Shown: in pieces, positions 31,127 to 41,959 of the stretch
Layout: every line of letters starts with the position of its first letter
How positions within the stretch are numbered: the first letter of the stretch is position 1
Assembly (NCBI GenBank): GCA_905221605.1
Contig: CAJNDS010001890.1
Span: 1,387,001 to 1,451,000 of the forward strand
Length of the DNA: 64,000 nucleotides
DNA from: Symbiodinium natans
Taxonomy: Eukaryota > Sar > Dinophyceae > Suessiales > Symbiodiniaceae
Reading direction: 5' to 3'
The notes under the pieces: generated by a model
What the model was told of the DNA's origin: nothing
Database searches by the model: none
Seen by the model: only the letters and a program-made list of their open reading frames with translations
Position numbers and translations under genes: made by a program

Positions 31127-31246
31127 TACAGGGTGGGGCCCCCTTACTATACTAACTGTAGTTAAGGGACTTAGAACCTAACTTAGGGTCCTTATAACCC
31201 AATTTAGGGCCCTTATAACTCTTCTTATAGGGGGCCCCACCCTGTA
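31127..31246. mobile_element. Family B element
   Basis: TA-cagggtggggccccctt to ggggccccaccctg-TA, 120 bp, four bases shorter near the right arm than the other copies. Confidence 0.9.
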
Positions 31247-31269
31247 CTCCTGTGTCTATTCTCGAGCAG

Positions 31270-31364
31270 CGGGGGTTCACTGGCATTCCAACGACCCGGG
31301 CCCTGAGACGCAGCACGATGATGAGGAGTACAGAGCCGAGGAGAAGAGTTGCAAAACAAACCAG
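31270..31364 (+). CDS. Exon, acidic unknown
   Basis: After tcgagcag: VHWHSNDPGPETQHDDEEYR, AEEKSCKTNQ, ending CAG before a TTTAGGG tract. Confidence 0.45.
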
Positions 31365-31629
31365 GGTTTAGGGTTTAGGGTTTAGGGTTTAGGGTTTAGG
31401 GTTTAGGGTTTAGGGTTACAAACCTGCACCTATAAACTGCAGTTAAGACCCTGGCCCGCCGCCGGCGGGTGTGTGAGAGTCGAGGCCTAAAAGCGGTCAA
31501 ACCCTACATCCTGAACCCTAGTCAACCCTTTGACCCTAAAACCCCTAGTGGAAACCCCAGAACCTTGCATTTTTTTAAACCCTAACCCCCCATATTCCCA
31601 AAGCCCCTAGCACATTTCAACCTTTTCCC

Positions 31630-31770
31630 CCTACACCCAAATCCCTACCCTAAACCGTAAACCTGAACCTCATAATTGTACGCCCAAATCCCTACCCTAA
31701 ACCGTAAACCTGAACCCCAAAGAGTTGCACACCCAAATCCTTCCCTAAACCCTAAACCCTAAACCCTTAA
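31630..31770 (-). repeat. 47-bp tandem repeat containing CCCTAAA variants
   Basis: cccaaatccctaccctaaac, cgtaaacctgaacc recurs with about 47 bp spacing; a third, diverged copy follows. Confidence 0.8.
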
Positions 31771-31782
31771 ACCTGAGCCCCA

Positions 31783-33985
31783 GGTGTGCCGAAGCTTTGT
31801 CCCTCCTGGGCCTGGGTGTGGGAGCCGTGCTGTTCAGGTCACCGCCTACAGCACAGACCTAAACCCCAAACCCTAAACCCTAAACCCTAAACCCCAAACC
31901 CTAAACCCTAAACCCTAAACCCTAAACCCCCTCGTGGGGGTTCATTTAGGTTCAGGTTTCGGAAAGACACAAGGTTTAGGGTGAATGTGGGTTAACGGGG
32001 TACTTAGAAGTGGGGTGAGAAGTACCCCAAAATGAGGTTATGACCACAGTTGCCCTACGTCTAACCCCACTTACAAGTACCTATGAACGGGGTGCATTTG
32101 GGTGGAAGAAGGGTTGAGGGTTTAGGGTGTTAGGGATTTCGGGTCTAGTATTCAAGGGCTTTTCTTGGGCCAGAGCGCTTACGAGCTTTGCAGGCGTTAA
32201 AGCGCTCGAATTGTGTACGAGCTTGCACGAAAGATGTTGGGACATATCTGTATTCACCTGATACTCATAAGCTCCCTGAAGTAGATATAGTCCTGAACCA
32301 TGACGCCCTTTTGGGCATCTTGAGCCCCAGGGAGAGAGGAAGAGGGTTGAGGGTTGAGGGTTTAGGGTTTAGGGTTTAGGGTTTAGAGATGATTGGGATG
32401 ATTGGGATGATTGGGATGAGCGCGTTCTAAGTCCAAGGAGTTGTTGAGGTACTTGCATGCTCAATACCTGCAGGACTGCAAGACCGTGGTGGGGGGGGGG
32501 GGGGAACCCTGGGTCATCTACCAATTGCCTAAGAACCCCCCCCCCCAAAAAAAAAAAAAACAAAAACAACAACACATCTTCCTTCAAGGGTAATATTGGA
32601 ATTATATTGTTTGTTTCTGTTTTGGGGGGGGTTACGCAAATAGTAGTCATAGCTTTGAAGCGTCATGGGTTACTTAGATGAGTAGGGTTGTTAAGTACCC
32701 TAAGTAAGGTTGCAGCCATACTTACCTCTACTTCTCACCCTGCTTGTAAATACCTGTATGAACCTCCAGGTGTTGCAAGGAACCTCAAAGAAAACTTTTC
32801 TGAGGAGCAATAGAGTGTCTCCCAAGACACGGGGCGAATGCATAAACATGGCACGAAAAATCCAGGACACAGACACCCTAAACCCTAAACCCTAAACCCT
32901 AAACCCTAAACCCAAACCCTAAACCCTAAACCACAGAGTTCACCGAAATTTGCTCGAAACATGCAAGTTCTGGGAAAAACCAGGCAGACGAGTTCGAGCA
33001 CCTTGCCGCAACCAATCTGGAAGTGCACGCAGAACCAGACAAAACGCAACGACTTGAGCTTAATCTGACCCCTTTTAGGGTTGAAGGTTTAGGGTTCAGG
33101 GTTTAGGGTTTAACCCCTTGCAAACCTACAAAACCCCAAACCCCAAACACCCTCAAGCCTCCCCTGCCACAGGCGTTCGCCCACGCCCGTGCGCCGCGCT
33201 GGGCAATGTGCCTTCTTGGGCTTCTTGGGCTTCAAGTTGCGACAAAATCTGTAGGGTTTAGGGTTTATATAGGAGCCGCAGAGATTCGCGCAAAGAACCC
33301 AACAGAGTCTCCCAATCCTCGATCTCAGATGATCGCTCAGTGCCTATCAATCGTCGGATTTAGGGTTTAAGGCTTGGGGTTTAGGGTTTTAGGGCTTTAG
33401 GGCTTTAGGGTTTAGGGGTTTTCGAGGAGTGCAGGGGATGGGAGAAGGCGGGGGCAGTACAGTAGTAGGGCAAGAAACCCCCCCTGGGGTCCGAGGCACT
33501 CTGCTTGGCGGTGGGCCAGTAGCGTGCCCTGGCAGATGCTTTATTAATTAGAGGGGTCGGAAAGGGTAGTTTAGGGTTGAGGGTTTAGGGTTTAAACCTC
33601 AAAAGGGTACCCTGTATATTCCTAGGTTGCTCCTGGGTCTAGAAAATGCACCATACTACAAGAGCATGGCCAAACAAAAAGGGTAGGTGGGTGGGGGTTT
33701 GCATTATAGAGCCTAAGGGAATGACCGGCCCCCCGACAAACCTGAAACCCTTAAGCCCTGCAGCCCGAACCCTAAACCAGAAAAACCTTAAACCCTCAAC
33801 CCTCAACACTCGACCCTCGACCCTCGACCCTCGACCCTCGACCCTCAACCCTCAACTCCACTCCCGCAGCCTCAAAGCAGTCTCGTACCTCAGGTATGCC
33901 ATGTGGAATGGCCGAGCGCGCAGCCTCAAGGAAGAGGACATCTACGACCGGGCGTACCGGTGCCGGTGGCCCGCCATTTGGGTGT
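31783..33985 (+). CDS. Exon cluster, unknown protein(s)
   Basis: Exons in order: 31783-31862 (CAEALSLLGLGVGAVLFRS, after ccccag, stop TAA); 32165-32345 (DVGTYLYSPDTHKLPEVDIV, LNHDALLGIL); 32413-32487 (KELLRYLHAQYLQDCKTVV); 32770-32875 (TSKKTFLRSNRVSPKTRGEC, acceptor inside family A); 32937-33073 (FTEICSKHASSGKNQADEFE, HLAATNLEVHAEPDKTQRLE); 33175-33252 (FAHARAPRWAMCLLGLLGLQ); about 33870-33983 (LKAVSYLRYAMWNGRARSLK, EEDIYDRAYRCRW). Order and phase are plausible for a single gene after 32165 but not proven. No family recognised. Confidence 0.45.
32489..32562. repeat. Poly-G run and C-to-A homopolymer junction
   Basis: A run of 12 G (32491-32502), then at 32537-32560 ten C followed directly by 14 A. 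Confidence 0.9.
32660..32769. mobile_element. Family A element supplying a splice acceptor
   Basis: gggttacttagatgagtagg to gtaaatacctgtatgaacct, ending in CCAG that directly precedes the exon GTGTTGCAAGG at 32770. Confidence 0.7.
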
Positions 33986-34388
33986 AGGGTTTAGAGTTTT
34001 TCAGTCAGGTTTAGGGGTTTAGGGTGTATGGTTTAGGGCTTTTGAGGTTTAGGGGTTTAGGGTTTAGGGTTCAGGGCTTTTAAGATTTAGGGGGTTTGTT
34101 CAGAAGGGTTTAGGTTTTAGGGCTCCAAGGTTTGGGGGGTTTAGGGCATTAAGGTTTAGGTTTGTTAGGGTTTATAAGGGTTCCCCTCAAGTTTTGAGGC
34201 ATGGGCATTCTTCTCTTTACAAATCTTGGGGCCCTGTTTGCAGATGTAGGGGTAGGTATCTTTTGTTTTGTCGGGCACATGAGCATGAACATGCGATCCC
34301 CGGGGATAATTTCAATTGTGCAATGTACAAGGATGAATCCTGGCAAATTCTAGGTTTTATTGTCTGTCCCCTAAACCCTAAGCCCTAA

Positions 34389-36596
34389 ATGTTTTCAACC
34401 CTAAGCAAGCTGTCGGGCACACCCCAAGAGATACTCAGATACTGGATGGGGTCTTTACATTTTGCCCTCTTGCTCGCAAGCACTTTCCAAAGCCCTCCAC
34501 TTAACTCCAATCCCAACGGCGACAGCTCTGAGTACTTGGAGTCATGGGTACTTAGAAGTAGGGTGCGCTCTAGATGAGGGTTCTGGCTCACAGTTCCCCT
34601 TCTTAGAACCCAACGTCTAAGTACCCAAATGATTGGCCCAAATGAGCCGCCAAGAATAACCCTAGACCCTAGACTCTAAACCATAGACCCTAAACCCTAA
34701 ACACTAAACCCTAAACCCTAAACCCTAAACCCTAAACCCTAAACCCTAAACCCTAAACCCTAAACCCTAAACCCTAAACCCTAAACCTGACCGCTAAGAT
34801 ACAGCAAGAACCAGCTGCGCATTGATGGAATCTTCGAGGGGAGTGCCTACCTTGGCCTCATCGGAGGCCGCTTGGGGGGCCGCTTTGGGGTTTAGGGTTT
34901 TGGGTTTTGGGTTTGGGATTTGGGGTTTAGGGTTTAGGGTTTGCACAGGGTTTGGGGTTTAGGGTTTGTATAGGGTCTGGGGTTTAGGGTTTGGGGTTTA
35001 GGGTTGAGGGTTTAGGGTTTGGGGTTTAGAGTTTAGGGACACGGCAAAGCCTGAACCGCCCCCAAAATTTGGTCCTTGTGACCCACTAAACCCCAAACCC
35101 CTCACCCTAAACGTTTTTGAGGCCTTCAAACTCTACCAAGTGGTACCAAAAGTGTGCAGTTCTCCAAGTCAAAGCTCCCTTCTTGGGTACACGAAATGTA
35201 AGGCGCCCTATATGAACATTGGCGCCCCGAAAGGGACTTCAAGGGTTCTAGGGTTTAGGGTTTTAGGGTTTTACGGTTTTAGGGTTTTTAGAGTTTTAGG
35301 GTTTGTTAGGGATGAATAGGGTTTTATAGGGTTTTACAGGGTGTTAGGGTTTTGGGTTTTAGGTTTTTTTTTTCGAGCACCACTGGCCACTGTGAGCAAC
35401 GCCGTCGATGGTTATTTGCTGCAGGTGGTTTGAGGGGCGCCCCTTCGTAATGCTCGGGATTGATATCGGGTAGAGGGAAACTTTGGAGGATTCAGGGTAT
35501 GCGACTGTGTGAAGTTGCTGTGTGTGCCACCTGAGCCCACGATCGTCGCAGAATGCCCAACCCCTAAAGCCCGAGATGTCATGCAGATGAGCTCAGCACG
35601 AAGCACCCTAAATCCCAGACCCCGGTTTAGGGTTTAGGGTTTAGGGTGCCATCCTGACAGCAAGGAGTCCAGTTGCAAAAAGGGTATAGAGTTTAGGGTT
35701 TAGGGTTTTGGTTTAGGGTGGTGCAGGCCTGATCGCCACTCGCAGCCCGATGGGGATGATTGCAGATGCCGGCTCTTGGGGTGGAACTTACCTGAAGGTT
35801 TCGGATTCAGGGTTTGGGTTCAGGGTTTAGGGTTTAGGCTTTAGGGTTTAGGGTTTAGGGGTTCTTGGGTACTTAGAAGTGGGACCTGGAGAATCTCCTC
35901 GAAACCAAAAAGTGCACCGTTTTTATTCCTAGGTTACTCCTGGGTACTTCGAAGTAGGGTTAGGTCGCAACCATACTCACCCAATTTATAACACCAGTTC
36001 TACGTGCCCATGAACCTCCAAGTATGAGGGTGTTCGAATTTCAGGACTTGCAGCTGCAGGGAAGCCCAAAATGGAAAGGATCTCTGCCCAGTTTCCTCAA
36101 CAAACGGCGCTCTTGCCACTTGCACTCGGGCGAGGTGAGTTTAGGGTTTAGGGTTCAGGGTTCAGGGTTCAGGGTTCAGGGTTCAGGGTTTAGGGTTTAG
36201 GGTTTAGGCGCGCAGGGAAAAACTCAGGGATTGCCGCGCGTTGGATTTGCTTCCCTCAAAACCCTAAGACTCCGCAAGCCTCAAACCCTGAATTTCATGA
36301 ACCTTTTGCCCTCGTCTTGAAACTCCGCCCGGAAAGACCTCAGGTAAGCACAACATACAGATACGACATGCCGCAGCAAAACACTTCAGACTCAGCACCT
36401 GAACTTGGAGCAACCCTAAGTCCTAAACCCTAAACTGTAAACCCTAAACCCTAAACCCTAAACCCTCAACCCTCAACCCTCAACCCTCAACCCTAAACCC
36501 TAAACCCTAAACCCTAAACCCCCCCCAGGCCTCGTCTCCACCGCGGCCTTAGCGGGCAGTGCTGCCTGGACAGTCCTTTGGCTTGTTCGTTCTTGA
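34389..36596 (+). CDS. Multi-exon unknown protein with C-terminal membrane helix
   Basis: Exon 1: ATG 34389, MFSTLSKLSGTPQEILRYWM, GSLHFALLLASTFQ, to a donor at the start of a family A element. Then 34799-34889 (KNQLRIDGIFEGSAYLGLIG); about 35376-35422 (APLATVSNAVDGYLLQ); about 35490-35610 (VKLLCVPPEPTIVAECPTPK); 35724-35805 (IATRSPMGMIADAGSWGGTY); 36045-36135 (DLQLQGSPKWKGSLPSFLNK, donor GTGAGT); and 36529-36596 (VSTAALAGSAAWTVLWLVRS, TGA). The last exon is one hydrophobic helix ending RS. Introns carry telomeric tracts and three family A pieces. Linkage of exons is inferred from strand and order; no family recognised. Confidence 0.5.
34533..34655. mobile_element. Family A element at exon 1 donor
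   Basis: tacttggagtcatgggtact begins at the presumed donor (GAG|TACTTGG or GA|GTACTTGG); the right arm is caacgtctaagtacccaaat. Confidence 0.7.
34690..34791 (-). repeat. CCCTAAA tract, about 14 units
   Basis: Fills the 3' end of the intron before the exon at 34799. Confidence 0.95.
35860..36022. mobile_element. Family A element with a family C-like core
   Basis: The left arm gttcttgggtacttagaagt and right arm gtgcccatgaacctccaagt enclose aaaccaaaaagtgcaccgtt and ttcctaggttactcctgggt, which resemble the right half of family C. Confidence 0.65.
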
Positions 36597-36775
36597 CTTT
36601 GGGATTTAGGGTTCAGGGTTCAGGGTTTAGGATGTAAAAGGTTTAGGGTGTAGGGTTTAGGGTTTAGGGTTTGGGGTACTATAATTCCTAAGAAGCAGCC
36701 AAAGTCATGATTTTTGCTAGGGTTCCAAGTTCAGTATAGTTCAGGGGTCTTTAGGGCTTGGTTTAGGCTTGCGCG

Positions 36776-36860
36776 GTGGTTCGGGCTGTTGCCGGTGCAG
36801 TAGCCAGGAAACTCAAAATAGCCCAGCAACCTCAAATGGTGGTTTCCGAAATTGGGGGTA
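36776..36860 (+). CDS. Weak exon candidate
   Basis: Open frame VRAVAGAVARKLKIAQQPQM, VVSEIG, running into element-like text (ggtaccttacgggacccc). Confidence 0.25.
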
Positions 36861-37153
36861 CCTTACGGGACCCCTTTTCTAAGGGAATCCTACTGTCTTT
36901 GGGGTCTGTTTTCGGGGTCCCCCATTTTCGTAGACCCTCGTATGGGCTTTGGGCCCAGAACCCCAGTGTAATTCGAGCCTTAGGTGGCATGGAGAAGTTT
37001 AGAGGTGCGGCTTGTAGTGGGTGTAGGCTTACTGTTTAGGGTTTAGGGTTTGGGGTTGGGGGGTTTACGGTTTAGGGTTTGTACAGATCACGGGCTTGAT
37101 AGGCTTTATGGTATTTAGGGTTTCGAGTCCGTGGTTTAGGGTGCGAGCCGTCC

Positions 37154-37220
37154 CATGGCGTGTCCCTGCCACGATGCTGAGGTCTACACCAAGCCTGACA
37201 AGCTGAAGTGGCCAGAGGAG
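37154..37220 (+). CDS. Short exon or protein end, unknown
   Basis: MACPCHDAEVYTKPDKLKWP, EE and TAG. Well-mixed coding composition. Confidence 0.4.
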
Positions 37221-37734
37221 TAGAATCCATATGATGTAAGGTTTAGGGTTTAGGGTTTAGGAACATTTCTATTGTGGCCTATTGCAACGTCGATCAAGGG
37301 CTTAGCGGCACGACACCTGGAAAGCCCGAAACCCTAAAAGCCTTGCCGCAACGTGGCCTTCACGACGGAACTATCTGCACCAACGTTTAAAGACAAAGAG
37401 GCTGCTCGCTCAGATCATCACCAGCACCCTCTGCCCAGAGAGCCCGCTACGTACCCCCCCATATTAAGCGTTAAGGGTTTTAGGCTTGTAGGGTTTGGGT
37501 TTAAATTGAATTAGGGTTGTAGAGTGAGTGTTACCTTAACAACATCGAAAGGCTTGCTATAATGTAAGCATACCCCCTTTCGAAAGTTACACCGAGGCAC
37601 AATGCCACTTTCCGCTCCCCCAAATCTCCTACCTACCAAGTCCGAATGTGGGGGAGGTTCCCCTCTTGGATTGTAGGGTTAGGTTCGCCTGAAGCCGCCG
37701 CATAGGGAACCTTTGTGTGCTTTCATTGCTTGCG

Positions 37735-38785
37735 GTCGACAGAGTCAGAGCAGCCTCCTACAGCACAGTGGCGACCAGTCCATACCCAAGCCTGTGGGCT
37801 CTCTTCCTGGTTCTCAGCTTGCTGCAAGAGCCGCCTTCACTGAAAAACTAAGCCCTAAACCCTAAACCCTAAACACAGTATAGTAGGTGCACATGTTGCG
37901 CTGGCCCTCTCTGGGCTTATCGGGTTGTTCTGTTTCTGCTTGGGCCTGGCGCGAGTGTGAGGTGAATTGTTTATACTGCCTGGTGCCTGCATGTCCGACG
38001 CATGCACATCACAAGCTGAACCGACAACTCCTGCGAGTTTTGGGGTTTAGGGTTTAGGGTTTAGGGTTTAGGGTTTAGGGCAAGAAAGCTCTTCATCGGG
38101 CTACGGGCACCAGTGCCCCCAGTTGTGGGCTTGCGTTTTTGAAGCTGGCCGCAGGCCCCTTGTTCCACAGACCCTTAAAGCCAGCAATGGAGACCCAAAA
38201 ACTGGGGGGGAAGGGTTTAGGGTTTAGGGTTTAGGGTTAAAAATGAGACACGCCCGCAGATCGTTACGACTCCCTAAGCCCCATCAAGCCCTCACCACTA
38301 AACCCCTTGAACCCCTCAAGCCCCTTAGTTCAGGGTGCAGGGTTTATAGGGTTTAGGGTCAGGGTTCAGGGCTCAGAGCTCAGGGTTCAGGGTTTAGGGT
38401 TTAGGGTTTGCTCTAGGGTTTAGGGTTTAGAGTTTAGGGTTTAGGGTTTAGGGTGAACTCGAAACCGCAGCCTGTCAACCCAGTTTGAAACCGGCTGCTA
38501 GGCTTTGGAGGCCGAGCTCGACGAGCTGTGCAACCAGGCCTATGATCTGCGAGGGGATGGCTTAGGGTTTAGGGTTAAGGGTTTAGGGTTTAGGGTGCAG
38601 GATTTAGGGTTCAGGGTTTAGGGTTTAGGTTGCGGGCTGCAGCTGAGATCTTGGGGCGTAAGCTTGGGTGGCTCCGGGTTTCTTGTTTTCAATGTTCCTT
38701 CTTTGGGCCTTTGCAGATAGCTTGGCTCGCTTTTGGCTTGGGACATGTTGGTCCTTTCTTGGGGGAGCCCAACACCTCAACACCC
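37735..38785 (+). CDS. Exon cluster, unknown
   Basis: 37735-37853 (STVATSPYPSLWALFLVLSL, stop TAA); 37885-38043 (ECEVNCLYCLVPACPTHAHH, or in another frame a hydrophobic VALALSGLIGLFCFCLGLA ending in TGA); 38091-38213 (APSCGLAFLKLAAGPLFHRP); 38503-38562 (LEAELDELCNQAYDLRGDG, acceptor gctag); 38717-38785 (IAWLAFGLGHVGPFLGEPNT, after a long T-rich tract ending tttgcag, stop TAA). Telomeric tracts separate them. Confidence 0.4.
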
Positions 38786-38832
38786 TAAACTGCAGAACTT
38801 CCCCGCAGCCAACTGAACCCTAAACCTCATTC

Positions 38833-38989
38833 CTAAGGGTAGTTCCATGGTCCCTTAAGATGATGCCTTGATTACCTTCGTTAAAGGGTTCTGAAGTATA
38901 GTCCCTTGGGTTTTATAGGGTATATAAAGGTGTATACACGGTTTACCCAATGAGGGACGCATATTGAGGGACCATGTAACTACCCTAAC
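38833..38989. mobile_element. Family H element
   Basis: The left arm taagggtagttccatggtcc mirrors the right arm agggaccatgtaactaccct. Confidence 0.85.
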
Positions 38990-39248
38990 CTCAGTCCCGG
39001 AAGCCCTGCAGTTGTTTGCGTGGAAGCATTTTTTAGTGTCCAGGTCTATGTTTTGACTCTTTGGGGGTCTTCAAGGCGTAGAGCCGATCCTTCTTTGTTG
39101 GAGTTGGAGTTTGGGTGGGGGGGGGGGGGGGGGGGTGGAGTGTGGTGTCTCCACAAAGTTTCGACCCGAGACCCTGCACCCTTATCCCAAAGAGAGCAGA
39201 AAACACTGTGCCTCACAGCTGTGATCGTGCCCTCAACCCTGCCGACTG

Positions 39249-39372
39249 CAAGGTTCATGGGTGCTTAAATGTAGGATTTGGAAGTACCCTAAGGCGTGTA
39301 ACCGTAGTGATCCTGCTCAGAACCCTACACTAAGGATAAGTAAGCCCTAAATCCTAAACCCTACTTGTAAGT
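39249..39372. mobile_element. Family A element, degenerate
   Basis: Left arm aaggttcatgggtgcttaaa; right arm ctacttgtaagtacccagaa. Confidence 0.55.
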
Positions 39373-39763
39373 ACCCAGAAGCCCTAAACCCCCAAACCCT
39401 AAACCCTCAGATCTTAAACCCTGAACCCTAAATCCTAAACCTTAAACGCTAAGCCCCTTGCCCAGGAAGCAGTAGCTCGTCGGGGACTCAGCTTTGGCCA
39501 TGTTTGATGGCCCCCAAACACCTCAGACCCTAAAACCCTGAACTCTACACAACTCCTAATCCCCAAAACCCCAAACCCCAACCCGAAACTCTAAACCGTT
39601 CGGCACAGAGGGGCTTCCCCGAAATTTGGGGTTTGGTCTGTTGTTCTAAGGCTTGTTCTACCATTGAGCTACCAAGTCGAAGTACCTTCGACAGAAGGAC
39701 CTTTACTTCGTAGCCCACCGGCGCAGTGTTCTGACTCTTCTATGTTAAAAAAACTCAGGCAAC

Positions 39764-39829
39764 TTGGGATGCTCCCCCGTACCCCCTATAATGCCTATTA
39801 AGGGCTGTTAGTATAATTGTGAACATCGC
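39764..39829. mobile_element. Family D element, short
   Basis: ttgggatgctcccccgtacc to gttagtataattgtgaacat; the middle of the element is missing. Confidence 0.6.
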
Positions 39830-40428
39830 ACAAGGCAACCTGAACCCGCAACCCCCCAAAAGTGTACCCTCTTTGTAAAATGGATACCGGGCTACCAAAG
39901 GGTTTAGAGTAGGGCTTATAGGTTACCCTACACCCTAGACCCTAACCCCTAAACCACAAACCCTAAGCCCTGCCAAGCCTGCTGCAAAAATAGGCATGAA
40001 AACCCCAAACCCCAAACCCTAAACTCTAAAGCCCTAAACCCTAAACCCCCTAAACCCCCTAAACCCCCTAAACCCTAAGAGGGTTTAGGTGCTGTAGGGC
40101 GCCCGAGTTGCCAAGCTCCCAGAAGTTGGCGCGAAGGTTTAGGATTTAGGGTTTAGGGTTGAGGGTTTAGGGTTTAGGGTTTGGGGTTTAGGGGAGCTCG
40201 CGGGGTCAAAAAGGGTTTAGGGTTTAGGATTTGGGGTTTAGGGTTTAGGGTTCAGGGTTTAGGGCCTAGGGTTTATGGTTTAGGGTTCAGCACACTAAGA
40301 CCTAAACCCTACACCGGGACTTTGGCGCGTGCAGTGCGGGTGGCAAAGAAACGAACGACCCTAAACCCTAAACCCTAAACCCTAAACCCTAAACCCTAAA
40401 CCCTAAACCCTAAACCGTGGCCCCAGAG

Positions 40429-40499
40429 ATCCCCATCGCCCAACACACCATGGCAGCCCAGGGCAAGAAGTCGAGCGCTCGTTCCCCTGGCGTGTTCGT
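40429..40499 (+). CDS. Exon, unknown
   Basis: After ggccccag: IPIAQHTMAAQGKKSSARSP, GVF, then donor GTGTTTAGGG at the start of a G-rich tract. Confidence 0.4.
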
Positions 40500-40760
40500 G
40501 TTTAGGGTTTAGGGTTTGGGGTTTGGGGTTTAGGGTTTAGGGTTTGGGGTTTAGGGTTTAGGGTTATAGGGTTTATAGGGTTTGGGGTTTAGGGTTTAGG
40601 GTTTAGGGTTTAGGGTTTAGGGTTTGTGTTGGGCTTCGGGCATCTGATTTGTTCGGGGTTAGGATTTTGGGGGGGGCCCGTTGAATTGGAAGCGGTGTTT
40701 GGGCATCTCGAGTATTAATATCATAACACATATGCTCATCGGGGTCTGCGCTTTCAATTA

Positions 40761-40848
40761 CCAGCATGGGCTATTATACCCTATAACCCCCCAAAAAGGC
40801 CTTACAGGGTTGATTATGGGCATTCTCGGGCTTAATAGCCCATCCAGG
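40761..40848. mobile_element. Family G element
   Basis: The left end ccagcatgggctatt mirrors the right end aatagcccatccagg (14 of 15). It lies 18 bp upstream of the acceptor at 40864-40866. Confidence 0.8.
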
Positions 40849-40866
40849 TAGGCTTGTGTATTCCAG

Positions 40867-41210
40867 CTCGAACATCATACTCGCTGCTAGGGCTCAGTTG
40901 TCTCAAGTGGAGGTGCATCGTTTGTACCGAGTTGCGGATATGGTCAGCATACATTGTTTTGGCAAGTCGCGTGATTTGATTGGGTGCTTTGGGGGCAGGG
41001 CATTGGGGTGTTGTTGTGCCGTTGCGGTTTAGGGTTTGGGAGGTCGGGTTACTTTGTTTTGCTCTAAACCCTACAGCCCTAAAGGGTGTGGCCGGACCAG
41101 AATTGACGGCAAATAGATACTGGAACCAGCCACTCATCATGTCTAGAGACGATTCACCTATGACCAATCAGCAGCTCCTTTATGTGTGCAAAAAGTATGG
41201 AAGGATCTAA
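40867..41210 (+). CDS. Two exons with a 58-nt intron bounded by opposed telomere units
   Basis: Exon 40867-41026 (after tattccag) reads NIILAARAQLSQVEVHRLYR, VADMVSIHCFGKSRDLIG. The intron 41027-41084 begins GTTTAGGG and ends CCCTAAAG. The last exon 41085-41210 reads GVAGPELTANRYWNQPLIMS, NQQLLYVCKKYGRI and TAA. Phase is kept across the junction. No family recognised. Confidence 0.55.
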
Positions 41211-41380
41211 AATGGGGCAGGAGCGCCATGGGTGCGATAGAAAGAAGCCTTGCTGCAACCCTCTGAAATTCTTGAGCCTCCCATCCCAAGCACCAAGACC
41301 CTACACCCTAAACCCTAAACCCTATAAACCCTAAACCGCAAGCCGACCCCCTCTTAAAACGCCCGTGACCCGAGCAAAGC

Positions 41381-41499
41381 CTCGCGCCAGGTTTCGCATC
41401 GAGCAGATGCAGGCGCCCGCGCCCGCGCCTGCCGAGCCGCAGGTCGGGACCTCAGGGAGCTGCGCACGACGCGAACTTGGGGACCAAGCCTGTCCCCTA
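41381..41499 (+). CDS. Exon, Ala/Pro-rich unknown
   Basis: RFRIEQMQAPAPAPAEPQVG, SCARRELGDQACP then stop, just upstream of the TA-rich block. Confidence 0.4.
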
Positions 41500-41504
41500 A
41501 AAAA

Positions 41505-41910
41505 AAAATATATATAATATAATATCATAGACTAAGATATCATGTAATATAGTAGAATATATAATTTTGGATAGCAACAATGTAGCGAGGTACAATATAT
41601 GAAATTCACATAATCGGACAAAAAGTGTATGTGTGTGTATATACATATATATGTCTCTATGTATATATGTCTCTATGTATACATATATATATATATATAT
41701 AGTAGATGTATATCTGGTATATATATATATATATACTCCGGGGAACTTTGGATTTTTGGAATTTTGGACTTTTGGACTTCTTTTCCATTTCGCGGTTGGT
41801 CCATTGGGGGGGGGGGGGCCGGGGGGAGCATATATATATATATATAGATACATCATATATATATATATATACATATATATACATATTAACATATATATAT
41901 ATATAAGTTT
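41505..41910. repeat. TA microsatellite block with a G-run insert
   Basis: Several (TA)n arrays. Between two of them (41737-41829) is a non-TA insert running ctccggggaactttgg to ggggggccggggggag. Confidence 0.85.
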
Positions 41911-41959
41911 CATTCTCTAACTAGTTGGAGTGCGGCGCGTACCCGCGCGTGTAGTTTCA

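Noticed and set aside
39640-39690. tRNA-like TAGCTCAATGGTAGA on the minus strand
   Set aside because: It resembles a tRNA D-arm, but the acceptor, anticodon and T arms do not form and no GGTTCRA box follows.
41497-41920. Tyr/Ile-rich frames
   Set aside because: Translations of TA microsatellites on both strands.
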